Positions 1 through 8,031 of a stretch of DNA of 43,114 bases are shown here, one piece after another. Position 1 is the first letter of the stretch, and every line of letters begins with the position of its first letter. The DNA is taken from assembly GCF_000176015.1 (NCBI RefSeq), contig NZ_ACYY01000028.1, positions 1-43,114 on the forward strand. Reading direction: 5' to 3'. The notes under the pieces are model-generated. The model did no database searches. It had not been told where the DNA came from and saw nothing but the letters and a program-made list of their open reading frames with translations. The position numbers and the translations under genes were made by a program. Origin of the DNA: Rhodobacter ferrooxidans (GTDB lineage Bacteria; Pseudomonadota; Alphaproteobacteria; Rhodobacterales; Rhodobacteraceae).

Positions 1-261
1 AAGAACCCCGGCGCCCGGCCGCAAGCCACGATGCAACCGACCCGTCCCGCTGCCCCGGCGCCGCGCCCGGCTGACAAGCCGCGCTTTGGTATTGGCAGCC
101 TGATCAACCGCATGGCAGGCCATGCCGAGCCGCAGGCCGAACGCGCGGCACCGGCGCCGCGCCAGCAGCCCCCCGTCACCAGCTATGACGACGAGCCTGA
201 CCTGGGGGCCGACCAGGAACGCATCGAAATTCCGGCTTTCCTGCGCCGTCAGGCCAACTGA
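1..261 (+). CDS. ftsZ: Cell division protein FtsZ, C-terminal end (partial)
   Basis: The window opens inside this gene, in frame 1, and only the last 86 codons are present. FtsZ is the tubulin-like GTPase that forms the division ring. What is visible is the disordered Pro/Ala-rich linker followed by the conserved C-terminal peptide that binds FtsA and other membrane tethers; the ending IEIPAFLRRQAN is the alphaproteobacterial form of that peptide. The GTPase core lies upstream of the window. The order ftsZ-lpxC-bamD-recN that follows is a usual alphaproteobacterial arrangement and supports the call. A terminator hairpin follows 23 bases after the stop, so ftsZ transcription probably ends before lpxC. 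An ATG at codon 11 is internal and is not a start. Confidence 0.9.
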   Translation, partial: KNPGARPQATMQPTRPAAPAPRPADKPRFGIGSLINRMAGHAEPQAERAAPAPRQQPPVTSYDDEPDLGADQERIEIPAFLRRQAN

Positions 262-284
262 AGCCGGTCACATTTTCTGTGGAC

Positions 285-307
285 AAGCCCGGCTCGCCGG
301 GCTTTTT
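285..307 (+). terminator. Rho-independent terminator after ftsZ
   Basis: An eight-base-pair perfect stem (AAGCCCGG / CCGGGCTT) with a four-base CTCG loop runs straight into a run of five T. It lies just after the ftsZ stop and separates ftsZ from lpxC. Confidence 0.85.
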
Positions 308-484
308 CATTATTAAAGTCAGTATGTTATGCCATAAGTGGGCGGATTGTCGCAGGGCTTCCCGCCCAGTGTTACATCCCGTCACAAAGAGTGAGTTGTG
401 GCGCAGCGCCTTCGGCCTTACCTAAAATTGACCGAACTCGTCAGAGTGACTGGTGACCAAATCTGGTAGTGCCTGGAGTGCGAC

Positions 485-1405
485 GTGCAACATACGCTGA
501 AATCCTCTGCGATCTTTGCCGGAACCGGGCTACACTCTGGCGCGCCGGTGCAGATGACCGTGCATCCTGCCGCCGCTGATTTCGGCATCTGGTTTCAGCG
601 CACCGATGTGGCCGCCGCTGACGCGATGATCCCGGCGCGCTGGGATGCGGTGGTGGCGTCGAAACTGTGCACGCTGGTGGCCAATGCTGCCGGCACCTCG
701 GTTTCGACCATCGAACATCTTATGGCGGCGCTGGCCGGTTGCGGCATCCACAACGCGCGGATCGAGATCGACGGACCGGAAGTGCCGATCCTTGACGGCT
801 CTGCCGTGCCGTTCGTTGCGGGGTTCCTTGCGTGCGGTGTGGCCAACCAGTCGGCCCCGTTGCAGGCGATCCGGGTGCTGCGCGCGGTTGAAGTGCGCGA
901 CGGTGACGCCGTGGCGCGGCTGGAGCCTGCCGATACGCTGGAGATCGACTTCAGCATTGATTTCGCTGATGCCGCGATCGGTCGTCAGGAAAAGACCCTG
1001 AACATGGCCAACGGCGCCTTTGTGCGCGAGTTGTGTGACAGCCGCACCTTCTGCCGCCAGCAGGATGTCGATCACATGCGCGCCAATGGTCTGGCGCTGG
1101 GTGGCACGCTGGAAAATGCGGTGGTGTTCTCGGGCGAGGACGTGCTGTCGCCGGGCGGTTTGCGCTATGCCGACGAGCCGGTGCGCCACAAGATGCTGGA
1201 CGCGCTGGGCGATCTGGCGCTGGCCGGGGCGCCGATTCTGGGGCGTTACACCGGCATCCGCGCCGGGCACGCGCTGACCAACCGGCTGCTGCGGGCGCTG
1301 TTCGCGCAGGAAATGGCGTTTGACCACGTCGATTGCGGCCTGCACAGCGGCTGCAAGTTGCCCGGCGTTGGCGTGCATGTGTCCGACATCCCTCTGTCTG
1401 CCTGA
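485..1405 (+). CDS. lpxC: UDP-3-O-acyl-N-acetylglucosamine deacetylase LpxC
   Basis: LpxC is the zinc deacetylase that catalyses the committed step of lipid A synthesis in the cytoplasm. At 306 aa it is the usual length. The opening QHTLKSSAIFAGTGLHSG is diagnostic, and the zinc ligands can be placed at His78 (in TIEHLMAAL), His235 and Asp239 (in HKMLDALGD), with a late active-site His in the FDHVDCGLHSG region. The start is a GTG with a GGAG ribosome-binding site six bases upstream; no in-frame ATG fits the conserved N-terminus. About 220 bases separate it from ftsZ, with a terminator between, so it probably has its own promoter, although I could not pick a convincing -10/-35 pair. bamD and recN follow on the same strand. 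Confidence 0.97.
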   Translation: MQHTLKSSAIFAGTGLHSGAPVQMTVHPAAADFGIWFQRTDVAAADAMIPARWDAVVASKLCTLVANAAGTSVSTIEHLMAALAGCGIHNARIEIDGPEVPILDGSAVPFVAGFLACGVANQSAPLQAIRVLRAVEVRDGDAVARLEPADTLEIDFSIDFADAAIGRQEKTLNMANGAFVRELCDSRTFCRQQDVDHMRANGLALGGTLENAVVFSGEDVLSPGGLRYADEPVRHKMLDALGDLALAGAPILGRYTGIRAGHALTNRLLRALFAQEMAFDHVDCGLHSGCKLPGVGVHVSDIPLSA

Positions 1406-1535
1406 ACCTGTCGGCCGGTGCGAAAGGCGTTTTGCGCCCCGGAATTTTCTGTGCTAGGACAAAGGCCAAACCGGCCGCTTGGTGCCAGACTTTGCCCTCG
1501 GCTGGGCCGGAAACGACGAGGCAGGTAGGCGAAAG

Positions 1536-2378
1536 ATGATTGGCGGAAAATCGGGCGCGCGACTTTTGGGCACGGCGCTGATTGTGGCGACTCTGGCAGG
1601 TTGCGGCGGCGGTGGCACCAAGGAGGTGCCGCTGGACAGCCTGACCGCCGAGGAAATCTACAAGCGCGGCGAATACGCCTTGGAAACCCGGCCGAAACCG
1701 ACCGAAGCCATCCGCTATTTCACCGAGGTCGAGCGGCTTTATCCCTATACCGAATGGGCCAAGCGCGCATTGATCATGCAGGCCTTCACCTATCACAAGT
1801 CCAAGAAGTATGAAGAGGCCCGTTCGGCGGCGCAGCGCTACCTTGACTACTACCCCGGCGACGAAGATGCGGGCTATGCCAAGTATCTGCTGGCTCTGTC
1901 TTATTACGACCAGATCGACGATGTTGGCCGCGATCAGGGTGTGACCTTCCAGGCCCTGCAGGCGCTGCGGGCGGTGATCGAGGAATATCCCGACACCGAA
2001 TACGCCCGTTCGGCCATCCTGAAATTCGACATGGCCTTCGATCAGTTGGCCGCCAAGGAAATGGAAATCGGTCGCTATTACCTGAAGCGCGGCAACTATT
2101 CCGCCGCCATCAACCGCTTCCGCGTGGTTGTGCAGGATTTCCAGACCACCACCCATACCGCCGAGGCGCTGCACCGGCTGGTCGAGGCCTATCTGGCGCT
2201 GGGTCTGACCGACGAGGCGCAGACCGCCGGGGCGATTCTGGGCTACAACTACCAGGCCAGCCCGTTCTATCAGGACAGCTACAAGCTGCTGACCGACCGC
2301 GGGCTGAAGCCGGAAGCCAAGGGCGACAGTTGGCTGAAGCAGGTTTACCGGCAGGTGATCAGGGGCGAGTGGATCTGA
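1536..2378 (+). CDS. bamD: Outer membrane assembly lipoprotein BamD
   Basis: BamD is the essential TPR lipoprotein of the BAM complex that inserts beta-barrel proteins into the outer membrane. The 280-aa product begins with a short charged stretch and a hydrophobic segment ending in the lipobox LAGC, so the mature protein would start with a lipidated Cys. The rest is a TPR solenoid recognisable from the motif order: AEEIYKRGEYALE, YPYTEWAKRALIMQAFTYHK, YLDYYPGDEDAGYAKYLLALSYYDQ and GRYYLKRGNYSAAINRF. I chose ATG 1536 rather than the upstream in-frame codon at 1479 because it puts the signal peptide at the N-terminus and follows an AGGTAGG-like site. It lies between lpxC and recN as in many alphaproteobacteria. 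Confidence 0.95.
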   Translation: MIGGKSGARLLGTALIVATLAGCGGGGTKEVPLDSLTAEEIYKRGEYALETRPKPTEAIRYFTEVERLYPYTEWAKRALIMQAFTYHKSKKYEEARSAAQRYLDYYPGDEDAGYAKYLLALSYYDQIDDVGRDQGVTFQALQALRAVIEEYPDTEYARSAILKFDMAFDQLAAKEMEIGRYYLKRGNYSAAINRFRVVVQDFQTTTHTAEALHRLVEAYLALGLTDEAQTAGAILGYNYQASPFYQDSYKLLTDRGLKPEAKGDSWLKQVYRQVIRGEWI

Positions 2379-2393
2379 TCGGGGGGCGGGCTG

Positions 2394-4037
2394 GTGCTGC
2401 GCGGTCTTGAAATCCGCGACATGCTGATCATCGACCGTCTCAGCCTGGCGTTCCAGCCCGGGCTGAACGTGCTGACGGGCGAGACCGGCGCGGGCAAGTC
2501 GATCCTATTGGATTCGCTGGGTTTTGTGCTGGGCTGGCGGGGCCGTGCCGAACTGGTGCGCCAGGGCGCCGAGCAGGGCGAAGTGGTGGCAGCCTTCGAT
2601 CTGCCGCCCGGACATGCCGCTCGCGACGTGCTGGCCGAGGCCGGGATTGCCGCTGAAGACGAGCTGATCCTGCGCCGCATCAATCATGCCGATGGCCGCA
2701 AGACCGCCTGGGTCAATGACCGGCGGGTGTCGGGCGAGGTGTTGCGGGCACTGTCGGACACGCTGGTGGAACTGCATGGCCAGCATGATGATCGCGGGTT
2801 GCTGAACCCGCGCGGCCACCGGCAGATGCTGGACGCCTTTGCCGGGGTCGATGTGGCAGGTGTTCGGGCGGCCTGGACCCGGCTGGCCACGGCGCGCAAG
2901 GCGCTGACCGAGGCCGAGGCGGCGCTTGCGGCGATGCAGGCCGAGGAAGACTATCTGCGCCATGCGGTCAAGGAACTGGACAAGCTGGACCCGCAGCCCG
3001 GCGAGGAGGCGGTGCTGGACGCCCGCCGCCGCGCCATGCAGGGCGCCGAACGCATCCGCGCCGATATCGTCAACGCTCACGGCGCTTTGTCGGAACAGGG
3101 CGCCGAAGGGCTGATCGGCAACGCCCTGCGCTGGCTGGAGGGGGTGGCCGACCGCGCCGAGGGGCGGCTGGAGGCACCGATTGCGGCGCTTGGCCGGGTG
3201 CTGGTGGAACTGAACGAGGCGCAGGCCGGCGTGGAAAGCTGCCTTGCGGCGCTGGATTTCAACCCATTGGAACTGGAGGCGCTGGAGGAGCGGCTGTTTG
3301 CCATAAGGGCGCTGGCGCGCAAGCATGGCGTGCTGGCCGACGATCTGGGCGGCTTTGCCGAAGGCCTGCGGGCGCGGCTGGCGGCGCTGGATGGCGGCGC
3401 GCGGGTGATGACCGGGCTGACCCGCGCCAAGGCCGAGGCCGAGGCGGATTTTCTGCGCGAATCCGTCCAGTTGACCGGCGCGCGCAAGGCCGCCGCCTTG
3501 GCGTTGGATGCGGCGATGGCCGCGGAACTTGCCCCCTTGAAGATGGAGCGGGCGCAGTTTTCCACCCAGATCAGCCCCGGCGACCCCGGCCCCGAGGGCA
3601 GCGACGCGGTGGCCTTTACAGTTGCCACCAACCCCGGCGCACCGGCCGGACCGCTGAACCGCATCGCCTCGGGCGGCGAGCTGTCGCGGTTTCTGCTGGC
3701 GCTGAAGGTCTGCCTGACCGGCGACACGCCGGGGCTGACGCTGATCTTCGACGAGATCGACCGCGGCGTGGGCGGGGCGACCGCCGATGCGGTGGGGCGG
3801 CGGCTGAAATCGCTGGCCACGGGCGCGCAGGTGCTGGTGGTGACCCATTCGCCGCAGGTGGCGGCGCTGGGGGCGCATCACTGGCGGGTCGAAAAGGCGG
3901 TGCGGGACGAGATGACCACCTCGACTGTCACGCCGCTGGACGATGCCGCGCGGGTGGAAGAAATCGGCCGGATGCTGGCGGGTGGTTCGGTGTCGGATGC
4001 CGCAAGGGCGGCGGCGCGGGCGCTGCTGGCGGGGTAG
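2394..4037 (+). CDS. recN: DNA repair protein RecN
   Basis: RecN is an SMC-like ATPase that helps repair double-strand breaks. The 547-aa product carries the Walker A motif GETGAGKS at residues 29-36, the LVELHGQHDD segment typical of RecN, a central Ala/Glu-rich coiled-coil region (about residues 150-360), and a C-terminal ATPase half with the signature ASGGELSR, the Walker B LIFDEIDRGVGG and the ending VTHSPQVAA. The start is a GTG 15 bases after the bamD stop (MLRGLEIRDMLIIDRL), so it is probably co-transcribed with bamD. The stop is only seven bases from the end of the convergent DUF1638 gene. No LexA box was identified upstream; if SOS control exists it must act further up the operon. 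Confidence 0.96.
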   Translation: MLRGLEIRDMLIIDRLSLAFQPGLNVLTGETGAGKSILLDSLGFVLGWRGRAELVRQGAEQGEVVAAFDLPPGHAARDVLAEAGIAAEDELILRRINHADGRKTAWVNDRRVSGEVLRALSDTLVELHGQHDDRGLLNPRGHRQMLDAFAGVDVAGVRAAWTRLATARKALTEAEAALAAMQAEEDYLRHAVKELDKLDPQPGEEAVLDARRRAMQGAERIRADIVNAHGALSEQGAEGLIGNALRWLEGVADRAEGRLEAPIAALGRVLVELNEAQAGVESCLAALDFNPLELEALEERLFAIRALARKHGVLADDLGGFAEGLRARLAALDGGARVMTGLTRAKAEAEADFLRESVQLTGARKAAALALDAAMAAELAPLKMERAQFSTQISPGDPGPEGSDAVAFTVATNPGAPAGPLNRIASGGELSRFLLALKVCLTGDTPGLTLIFDEIDRGVGGATADAVGRRLKSLATGAQVLVVTHSPQVAALGAHHWRVEKAVRDEMTTSTVTPLDDAARVEEIGRMLAGGSVSDAARAAARALLAG

Positions 4038-4044
4038 GGCGGGT

Positions 4045-4686
4045 CTAGCCTGCCGCCACGACCGCCAGTTCCCGCGCCAGATCGCCATAGCCGGTCAGCC
4101 GCCGCTCATAGGCCAGACCAAGGCGGCGGGCGCAGTCCTGCGCCTTCAGGTCCAGCGCCGGATCGTCGGTCTGCGCCTGATAGACCAGCTTGGTGTAATT
4201 GCCGAAATACATGTCGCGCAACTCGGGGTGGCGGTCCAGACCCATGGGGCGCCAGACAAAGGCATCGAACTGCCGCACCAGAAAATCGGTCAGGTAAAAC
4301 GCGGTGAATTCGGTCTCGGCCTTGGCGGCGAAGTCTTCGTTACCTTCAAAAAACGAATAACAATGTGGGCCTTGAAGCATCTCTACCCCAAGTTTCTTGC
4401 ACTTTTCGAACAATTGGCCGCCCGTGCCGCAGTCGGCATACAGCACGAAGACCGACGCATAGGCATCGCGGTGCTTCTCCACCGCCGCCTCGACCGCCGC
4501 CGGGATGCGGTCGGGCCACAGATGCAGGTTGGCAGGCAGGCATTGCAGATCCAGATGATCCCAATGATTCAAACGCTTTAGCGCCAGAACTTCATGTGCC
4601 AGCGCCCCGCAGGCGATCAGCAGGATACGGCCGTGATGCGTCGGTTCCAGCCCCGCTTCGGTCAGGGTGGCGTCATCGGGGGTCAT
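4045..4686 (-). CDS. DUF1638 protein, methionine-synthase associated
   Basis: The 213-aa product matches the DUF1638 family by its ILLIACGALAHEV opening, the central VLYADCGTGGQL and the GPHCYSFFEG motif, which carries conserved Cys and His residues. The family has no solved biochemistry that I know of. In roseobacters it sits next to the split methionine synthase genes, and I recall mutant-fitness work linking it to methionine synthesis; I give that as background, not as shown here. ATG 4686 overlaps the stop of the small membrane-protein gene by four bases (ATGA), implying translational coupling; an earlier in-frame ATG at 4701 is less likely. Its Cys/His content would suit metal or corrinoid handling, but that is inference. 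Confidence 0.85.
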   Translation of the reverse strand: MTPDDATLTEAGLEPTHHGRILLIACGALAHEVLALKRLNHWDHLDLQCLPANLHLWPDRIPAAVEAAVEKHRDAYASVFVLYADCGTGGQLFEKCKKLGVEMLQGPHCYSFFEGNEDFAAKAETEFTAFYLTDFLVRQFDAFVWRPMGLDRHPELRDMYFGNYTKLVYQAQTDDPALDLKAQDCARRLGLAYERRLTGYGDLARELAVVAAG

Positions 4687-4841
4687 CGCTTGTCCATCCA
4701 CAGCCGCAGCGCCAGCGCCGCCAGCACAGCCACCAGCGACAGCGCCGCCAGCGGCAGGCCGATGCGCTGCGCCGCCAGCAGCGTCAGCCCGGCGGCGGCG
4801 ATCACGATCAGCAGCAAGGATACGAAAGTGCGGGCGGGCAT
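4683..4841 (-). CDS. Small membrane protein between MetH piece and DUF1638
   Basis: I do not recognise this gene. The 52-residue product has two hydrophobic segments, roughly residues 5-24 and 28-47, separated by a short AQRIGLP turn, and ends in a charged WMDKR tail, so it is probably a two-helix inner-membrane hairpin. ATG 4841 has AAAGG eight bases upstream; an in-frame ATG at 4868 would add nine residues. It overlaps the DUF1638 start by four bases, so the two are coupled, and it lies downstream of the B12-binding methionine synthase piece but after that gene's terminator. A very small protein coupled to DUF1638 may help locate it to the membrane; this is a guess. Confidence 0.6.
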   Translation of the reverse strand: MPARTFVSLLLIVIAAAGLTLLAAQRIGLPLAALSLVAVLAALALRLWMDKR

Positions 4842-4910
4842 GGGCAGGGCCTTTGCAAGCAATACCATCTAGATGGCGCGGCCACCGGGCTTTGCCAAGG
4901 CGCCCCCGGC

Positions 4911-4942
4911 AAAAGAAAAAGCCCCCGGATTGCGCCGGGGGC
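4911..4942 (-). terminator. Terminator of the B12-binding MetH gene
   Basis: Read on the minus strand, an eight-base-pair perfect GC stem (GCCCCCGG / CCGGGGGC) with a six-base loop is followed by five T. It lies just downstream of the corrinoid protein gene and would separate it from the small membrane protein/DUF1638 pair. Confidence 0.85.
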
Positions 4943-4965
4943 CAGAGCGAACCTGCAAGGCTTCT

Positions 4966-5661
4966 TCAGGCGCCAAGCTGGTTATGCTTGCGGGCGACGA
5001 ACGCCTTGGCGGTTTCCACCGCAACGGCGGCATCGCGGCAATAGGCGTCGGCCCCGATGGCGCGGCTGAATTCCTCGTTCAGTGGCGCGCCGCCGACCAG
5101 CACGATGTAATCCTCGCGCATGCCTTTTTCCTTCAGCGTGTCGATCACCACCTTCATGTAGGGCATGGTGGTGGTCAGCAGCGCCGACATGCCCAGAATG
5201 TCGGGTTGTTCGCTTTCCAGTGCCGCCAGGTATTTCTCGACCGAGTTGTTGATGCCGAGGTCGAGCACTTCGAACCCGGCCCCTTCCATCATCATGCCGA
5301 CCAGATTCTTGCCGATGTCGTGGATGTCGCCCTTGACGGTGCCGATCACCATCTTGCCCATCCGCGGCGCGCCGGTTTCGGCCAGCAGCGGTTTGAGGAT
5401 GAACATGCCGCCCTTCATGGCGTTGGCGGCCAGCAGCACTTCGGGGACGAACAGGATGCCGTCGCGGAAGTCGGCACCGACGATGGTCATGCCCGCCACC
5501 AGCGCCTTGGTCAGCACGTCATAGGGGGTCCAGCCGCGTTCCAGCAGGATGCCGACGCCCTCTTCGATCTCTTCCTTCAACCCGTCGTAAAGGTCGTCGT
5601 GCATCTGCAGGACCAGCTCGTCGTCGGAAAGTTCGGAGAGGATGATGTCATCTTCGGCCAT
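4966..5661 (-). CDS. B12-binding component of split methionine synthase (corrinoid protein)
   Basis: The product (231 aa) is a stand-alone cobalamin carrier with a helical cap domain at residues 8-90 (EIEEGVGILLERG, VPEVLLAANAMKGG) and a Rossmann-like B12 domain with the base-off signature Asp112-x-His114-x-x-Gly117 (GDIHDIGKN). Such proteins shuttle methyl groups between partner methyltransferases. The nearby homocysteine methyltransferase and DUF1638 gene make a split MetH the best reading, with this protein carrying methylcobalamin. A methylamine or betaine methyltransferase corrinoid protein (MtbC-like) is the main alternative. ATG 5661 is chosen because AGGAG lies six bases upstream and the sequence before it is not conserved-looking. 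The folate-binding and reactivation components are not in this window. Confidence 0.88.
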   Translation of the reverse strand: MAEDDIILSELSDDELVLQMHDDLYDGLKEEIEEGVGILLERGWTPYDVLTKALVAGMTIVGADFRDGILFVPEVLLAANAMKGGMFILKPLLAETGAPRMGKMVIGTVKGDIHDIGKNLVGMMMEGAGFEVLDLGINNSVEKYLAALESEQPDILGMSALLTTTMPYMKVVIDTLKEKGMREDYIVLVGGAPLNEEFSRAIGADAYCRDAAVAVETAKAFVARKHNQLGA

Positions 5662-5779
5662 GGGGGCTCCTGCGGGGATGTGTCTCAGCTTCAATGCGGG
5701 CAAAGCCGGGGCGGGACTTTTCGGATTGCGACACTGGCAGGGTGAAAGCCGACAGGCAAGAGGCGCAGCGCCGGCAACC

Positions 5780-5809
5780 TTGCGCAATGTTCATCCAATG
5801 TTCTATAAT
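5780..5809 (+). promoter_or_regulatory. Candidate promoter giving a leaderless radical SAM mRNA
   Basis: TTGCGC (5780-5785), an 18-base spacer and a perfect TATAAT (5804-5809) lie directly upstream of ATG 5816. Transcription would start about seven bases after the -10, at the start codon itself. No ribosome-binding site is visible. Confidence 0.55.
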
Positions 5810-5815
5810 TGCCCC

Positions 5816-6901
5816 ATGGAACCGCCCGAAACCCGCTTGCCAAACGGTTACCGAACCCGCGCCCGTGGGGCTTTGGGCAATGCTGCCGGGCGGTTCGAGC
5901 CGCTGCGCCGGGTGGCTGCCGACGACGGCTGGGATATGGCCGAGGACGACCGGCTGTTGCGCACCGAGGTGCGGCTGGAAGTGCCGCGCTCGGCGCTGGC
6001 GTGGAACCGCTCGCCGGATATCGAGTTCGACCGCTCGGTGAACCCCTATCGCGGTTGCGAGCATGGCTGCATCTACTGCTATGCCCGGCCGACCCATGCC
6101 TTTCTGAACCTGTCGCCGGGGCTGGATTTCGAAACGAAACTGATCGCGCGGCCCGGCATCGGCGCGGTGCTGGCGGCGGAATTGCGCGCCAAGGCCTACC
6201 GGGTGGCACCGATCGCCATCGGCACCAACACCGACCCCTATCAGCCGATCGAGGCGCAGCAGCGGGTGATGCGCGAGGTGCTGCAGGTGCTGCGCGATTT
6301 CAACCATCCGCTGACCATCACCACCAAGGGCACGCTGATCGAGCGCGATCTGGACATTCTGGGGCCGATGGGGCGGGCGGGGCTGCTGTCGGTGGGCATT
6401 TCGGTGACAACGCTGGATGCGGGCCTCAGCCGGGCGCTGGAGCCGCGGGCGGCGGCGCCCATGCGGCGGCTGGAGGTGATCCGGCGGTTGACCGAGGCCG
6501 GGGTGCCGGTGCGGCTGATGCTGGCGCCGGTGATCCCAGGTCTGACCGACCCGGAGATGGAGGCGATCCTGACGGCGGCGAAGGCTGCCGGGGCGCGTGC
6601 CGCCGCCTGGATCCTGCTGCGGTTGCCGGGCGAGGTGGCCGGGTTGTTCCGCGACTGGCTGGAGGCGCGGCTGCCGGGGCGGGCCGACAAGATTCTGGCG
6701 CGGCTGCACGAATTGCATGGCGGGCAGGACTATGACCCGGCGTTCGGGGCGCGGATGCGCGGGCAGGGGGTGTGGGCCGATCTGCTGCAACAACGGTTCG
6801 CCAAGGCAACGGCGCGGCTGGGTTTTGGCGACCTGCCCGCGTTGCGCTGCGATCTGTTCAGGGCACCACCGCGGGCGGGCGATCAGTTGAGCCTGTTCTG
6901 A
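5816..6901 (+). CDS. PA0069-family radical SAM protein
   Basis: The 361-aa product carries the radical SAM cluster motif CX3CX2C in RGCEHGCIYCYARPTH, followed by KLIARPG, IGTNTDPYQPIE and the LTITTKGTLIERD strand typical of the spore-photoproduct-lyase-like/Rv2578c-PA0069 branch. These enzymes cleave S-adenosylmethionine at a [4Fe-4S] cluster to make a radical; the substrate of this branch is unknown to me. The C-terminus has a distinct DPAFGARMRGQGVWADLL segment as in other family members. The gene diverges from the B12-binding protein gene and converges on the homocysteine methyltransferase gene, so it is a single-gene unit. ATG 5816 lies right after a TATAAT box and lacks a ribosome-binding site. 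Confidence 0.88.
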   Translation: MEPPETRLPNGYRTRARGALGNAAGRFEPLRRVAADDGWDMAEDDRLLRTEVRLEVPRSALAWNRSPDIEFDRSVNPYRGCEHGCIYCYARPTHAFLNLSPGLDFETKLIARPGIGAVLAAELRAKAYRVAPIAIGTNTDPYQPIEAQQRVMREVLQVLRDFNHPLTITTKGTLIERDLDILGPMGRAGLLSVGISVTTLDAGLSRALEPRAAAPMRRLEVIRRLTEAGVPVRLMLAPVIPGLTDPEMEAILTAAKAAGARAAAWILLRLPGEVAGLFRDWLEARLPGRADKILARLHELHGGQDYDPAFGARMRGQGVWADLLQQRFAKATARLGFGDLPALRCDLFRAPPRAGDQLSLF

Positions 6902-6977
6902 CCGGCGCGCTCATCCGCCCGCACGGGCGTCTTCGCTGTTCAGCGACGCGCGCCCGACAGGAAGCAAGGAGCGGCGT

Positions 6978-7988
6978 TTACCGCCCGCGCCGCCGCTCGC
7001 GCTTGGGCGCACCACTGTCGTCGCCGGTGCCGTCCGATGCCGAGGAAAACGCCCCCAGCGCCGCGGAAATCGCCTCCAGCGTCGGGCGCGGGCCTTTCGG
7101 GCGAGTTTCCAGCGCCTGACGCATGGCGCGCAGATGCTCGGGCATGGTGCCGCAGCAGCCGCCGATGATCCGGGCACCTGCATCGCGCGCCAGCACCGCG
7201 TAATCGGCCATCAGCGCTGGCGTGCCGTCGTAATGGATGGCGCCGTCCTTGTATTTCGGGATGCCGGCATTGCCCTTGGCGATCACCGGCCGTTCCGACC
7301 CCTGGGCCGCGAAACCCAGCACGGTGCGCAGCAGGTCCGAGGAGCCAACGCCGCAGTTGGCACCAAACGCCAGCGGCGGGTTGGCGAGTTTCTCGACCAT
7401 CTCGACCATCGCCGCCGAGGTGACGCCCATCATGGTGCGCCCGGCGGTATCAAAGCTCATGGTGCCGCACCAGGGCATGCCGGCCAGCGCTGCGGCCTCG
7501 GCGGCCGCCTGATATTCTGCGGCGGCAGAGATGGTTTCGACCCACAGCACATCGGCGCCGCCCGCCTTCAGCCCTTCGGCCTGTTCATGGAACATCTCGA
7601 CGGCGATGGCATGGGTCAGGGTGCCCATCGGTGCCATGATCTCGCCCGTCGGCCCCACCGAGCCTGCCACCACCACGGGGCGACCGGCCTTGTCAGCCAC
7701 CTCGCGGCCAAGGCTGGCGGCAAGCCGGTTCAACTCGTGCACCCGGCCTTGCGCGCCGTGCAGTTTCAGCCGACTGGCATTGCCGCCGAACGAGTTGGTC
7801 AGGAAGATGTCGGAGCCGGCATCAACCGCCCATTGATAGAGCTTGCGGATGTTGTCGGGCTGGTCGGCGTTCCAGAATTCCGGCGCCTCGCCCGAGGAAA
7901 GCCCCATGTTGAACAGGTTGGTGCCGGTGGCGCCATCGGCCATCAGCCAGTCGTGGGTGGACAAAAGACGGGACAGGGCGTTGGTCAT
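6978..7988 (-). CDS. Homocysteine S-methyltransferase component of split methionine synthase
   Basis: The product (336 aa) is a zinc homocysteine/betaine methyltransferase barrel. The N-terminus LMADGATGTNLFNMGL and the zinc ligands Cys212 (GANCGVGS), Cys278 and Cys279 (GGCCGTMPEHL) match the homocysteine-binding domain of MetH. It would take the methyl group from the corrinoid protein encoded at 4966-5661 and give methionine. Databases often label such genes betaine-homocysteine methyltransferase; a direct betaine reaction cannot be excluded from sequence alone. The last 35 residues are a disordered tail ending in basic KRERRRGR. ATG 7988 gives the conserved start. The gene follows the MprF-like gene by 43 bases and may be read from the same transcript. 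Confidence 0.87.
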   Translation of the reverse strand: MTNALSRLLSTHDWLMADGATGTNLFNMGLSSGEAPEFWNADQPDNIRKLYQWAVDAGSDIFLTNSFGGNASRLKLHGAQGRVHELNRLAASLGREVADKAGRPVVVAGSVGPTGEIMAPMGTLTHAIAVEMFHEQAEGLKAGGADVLWVETISAAAEYQAAAEAAALAGMPWCGTMSFDTAGRTMMGVTSAAMVEMVEKLANPPLAFGANCGVGSSDLLRTVLGFAAQGSERPVIAKGNAGIPKYKDGAIHYDGTPALMADYAVLARDAGARIIGGCCGTMPEHLRAMRQALETRPKGPRPTLEAISAALGAFSSASDGTGDDSGAPKRERRRGR

Positions 7989-8031
7989 CGGGGCCTCGCA
8001 GGGGTCAGGGGCAGGCCGCGGCGGCGGCCGG

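Noticed and set aside
429-460. Promoter of lpxC at TTGACC
   Set aside because: A -35-like hexamer is present at 429-434 but no acceptable -10 lies at 16-18 bases, so it is not listed.
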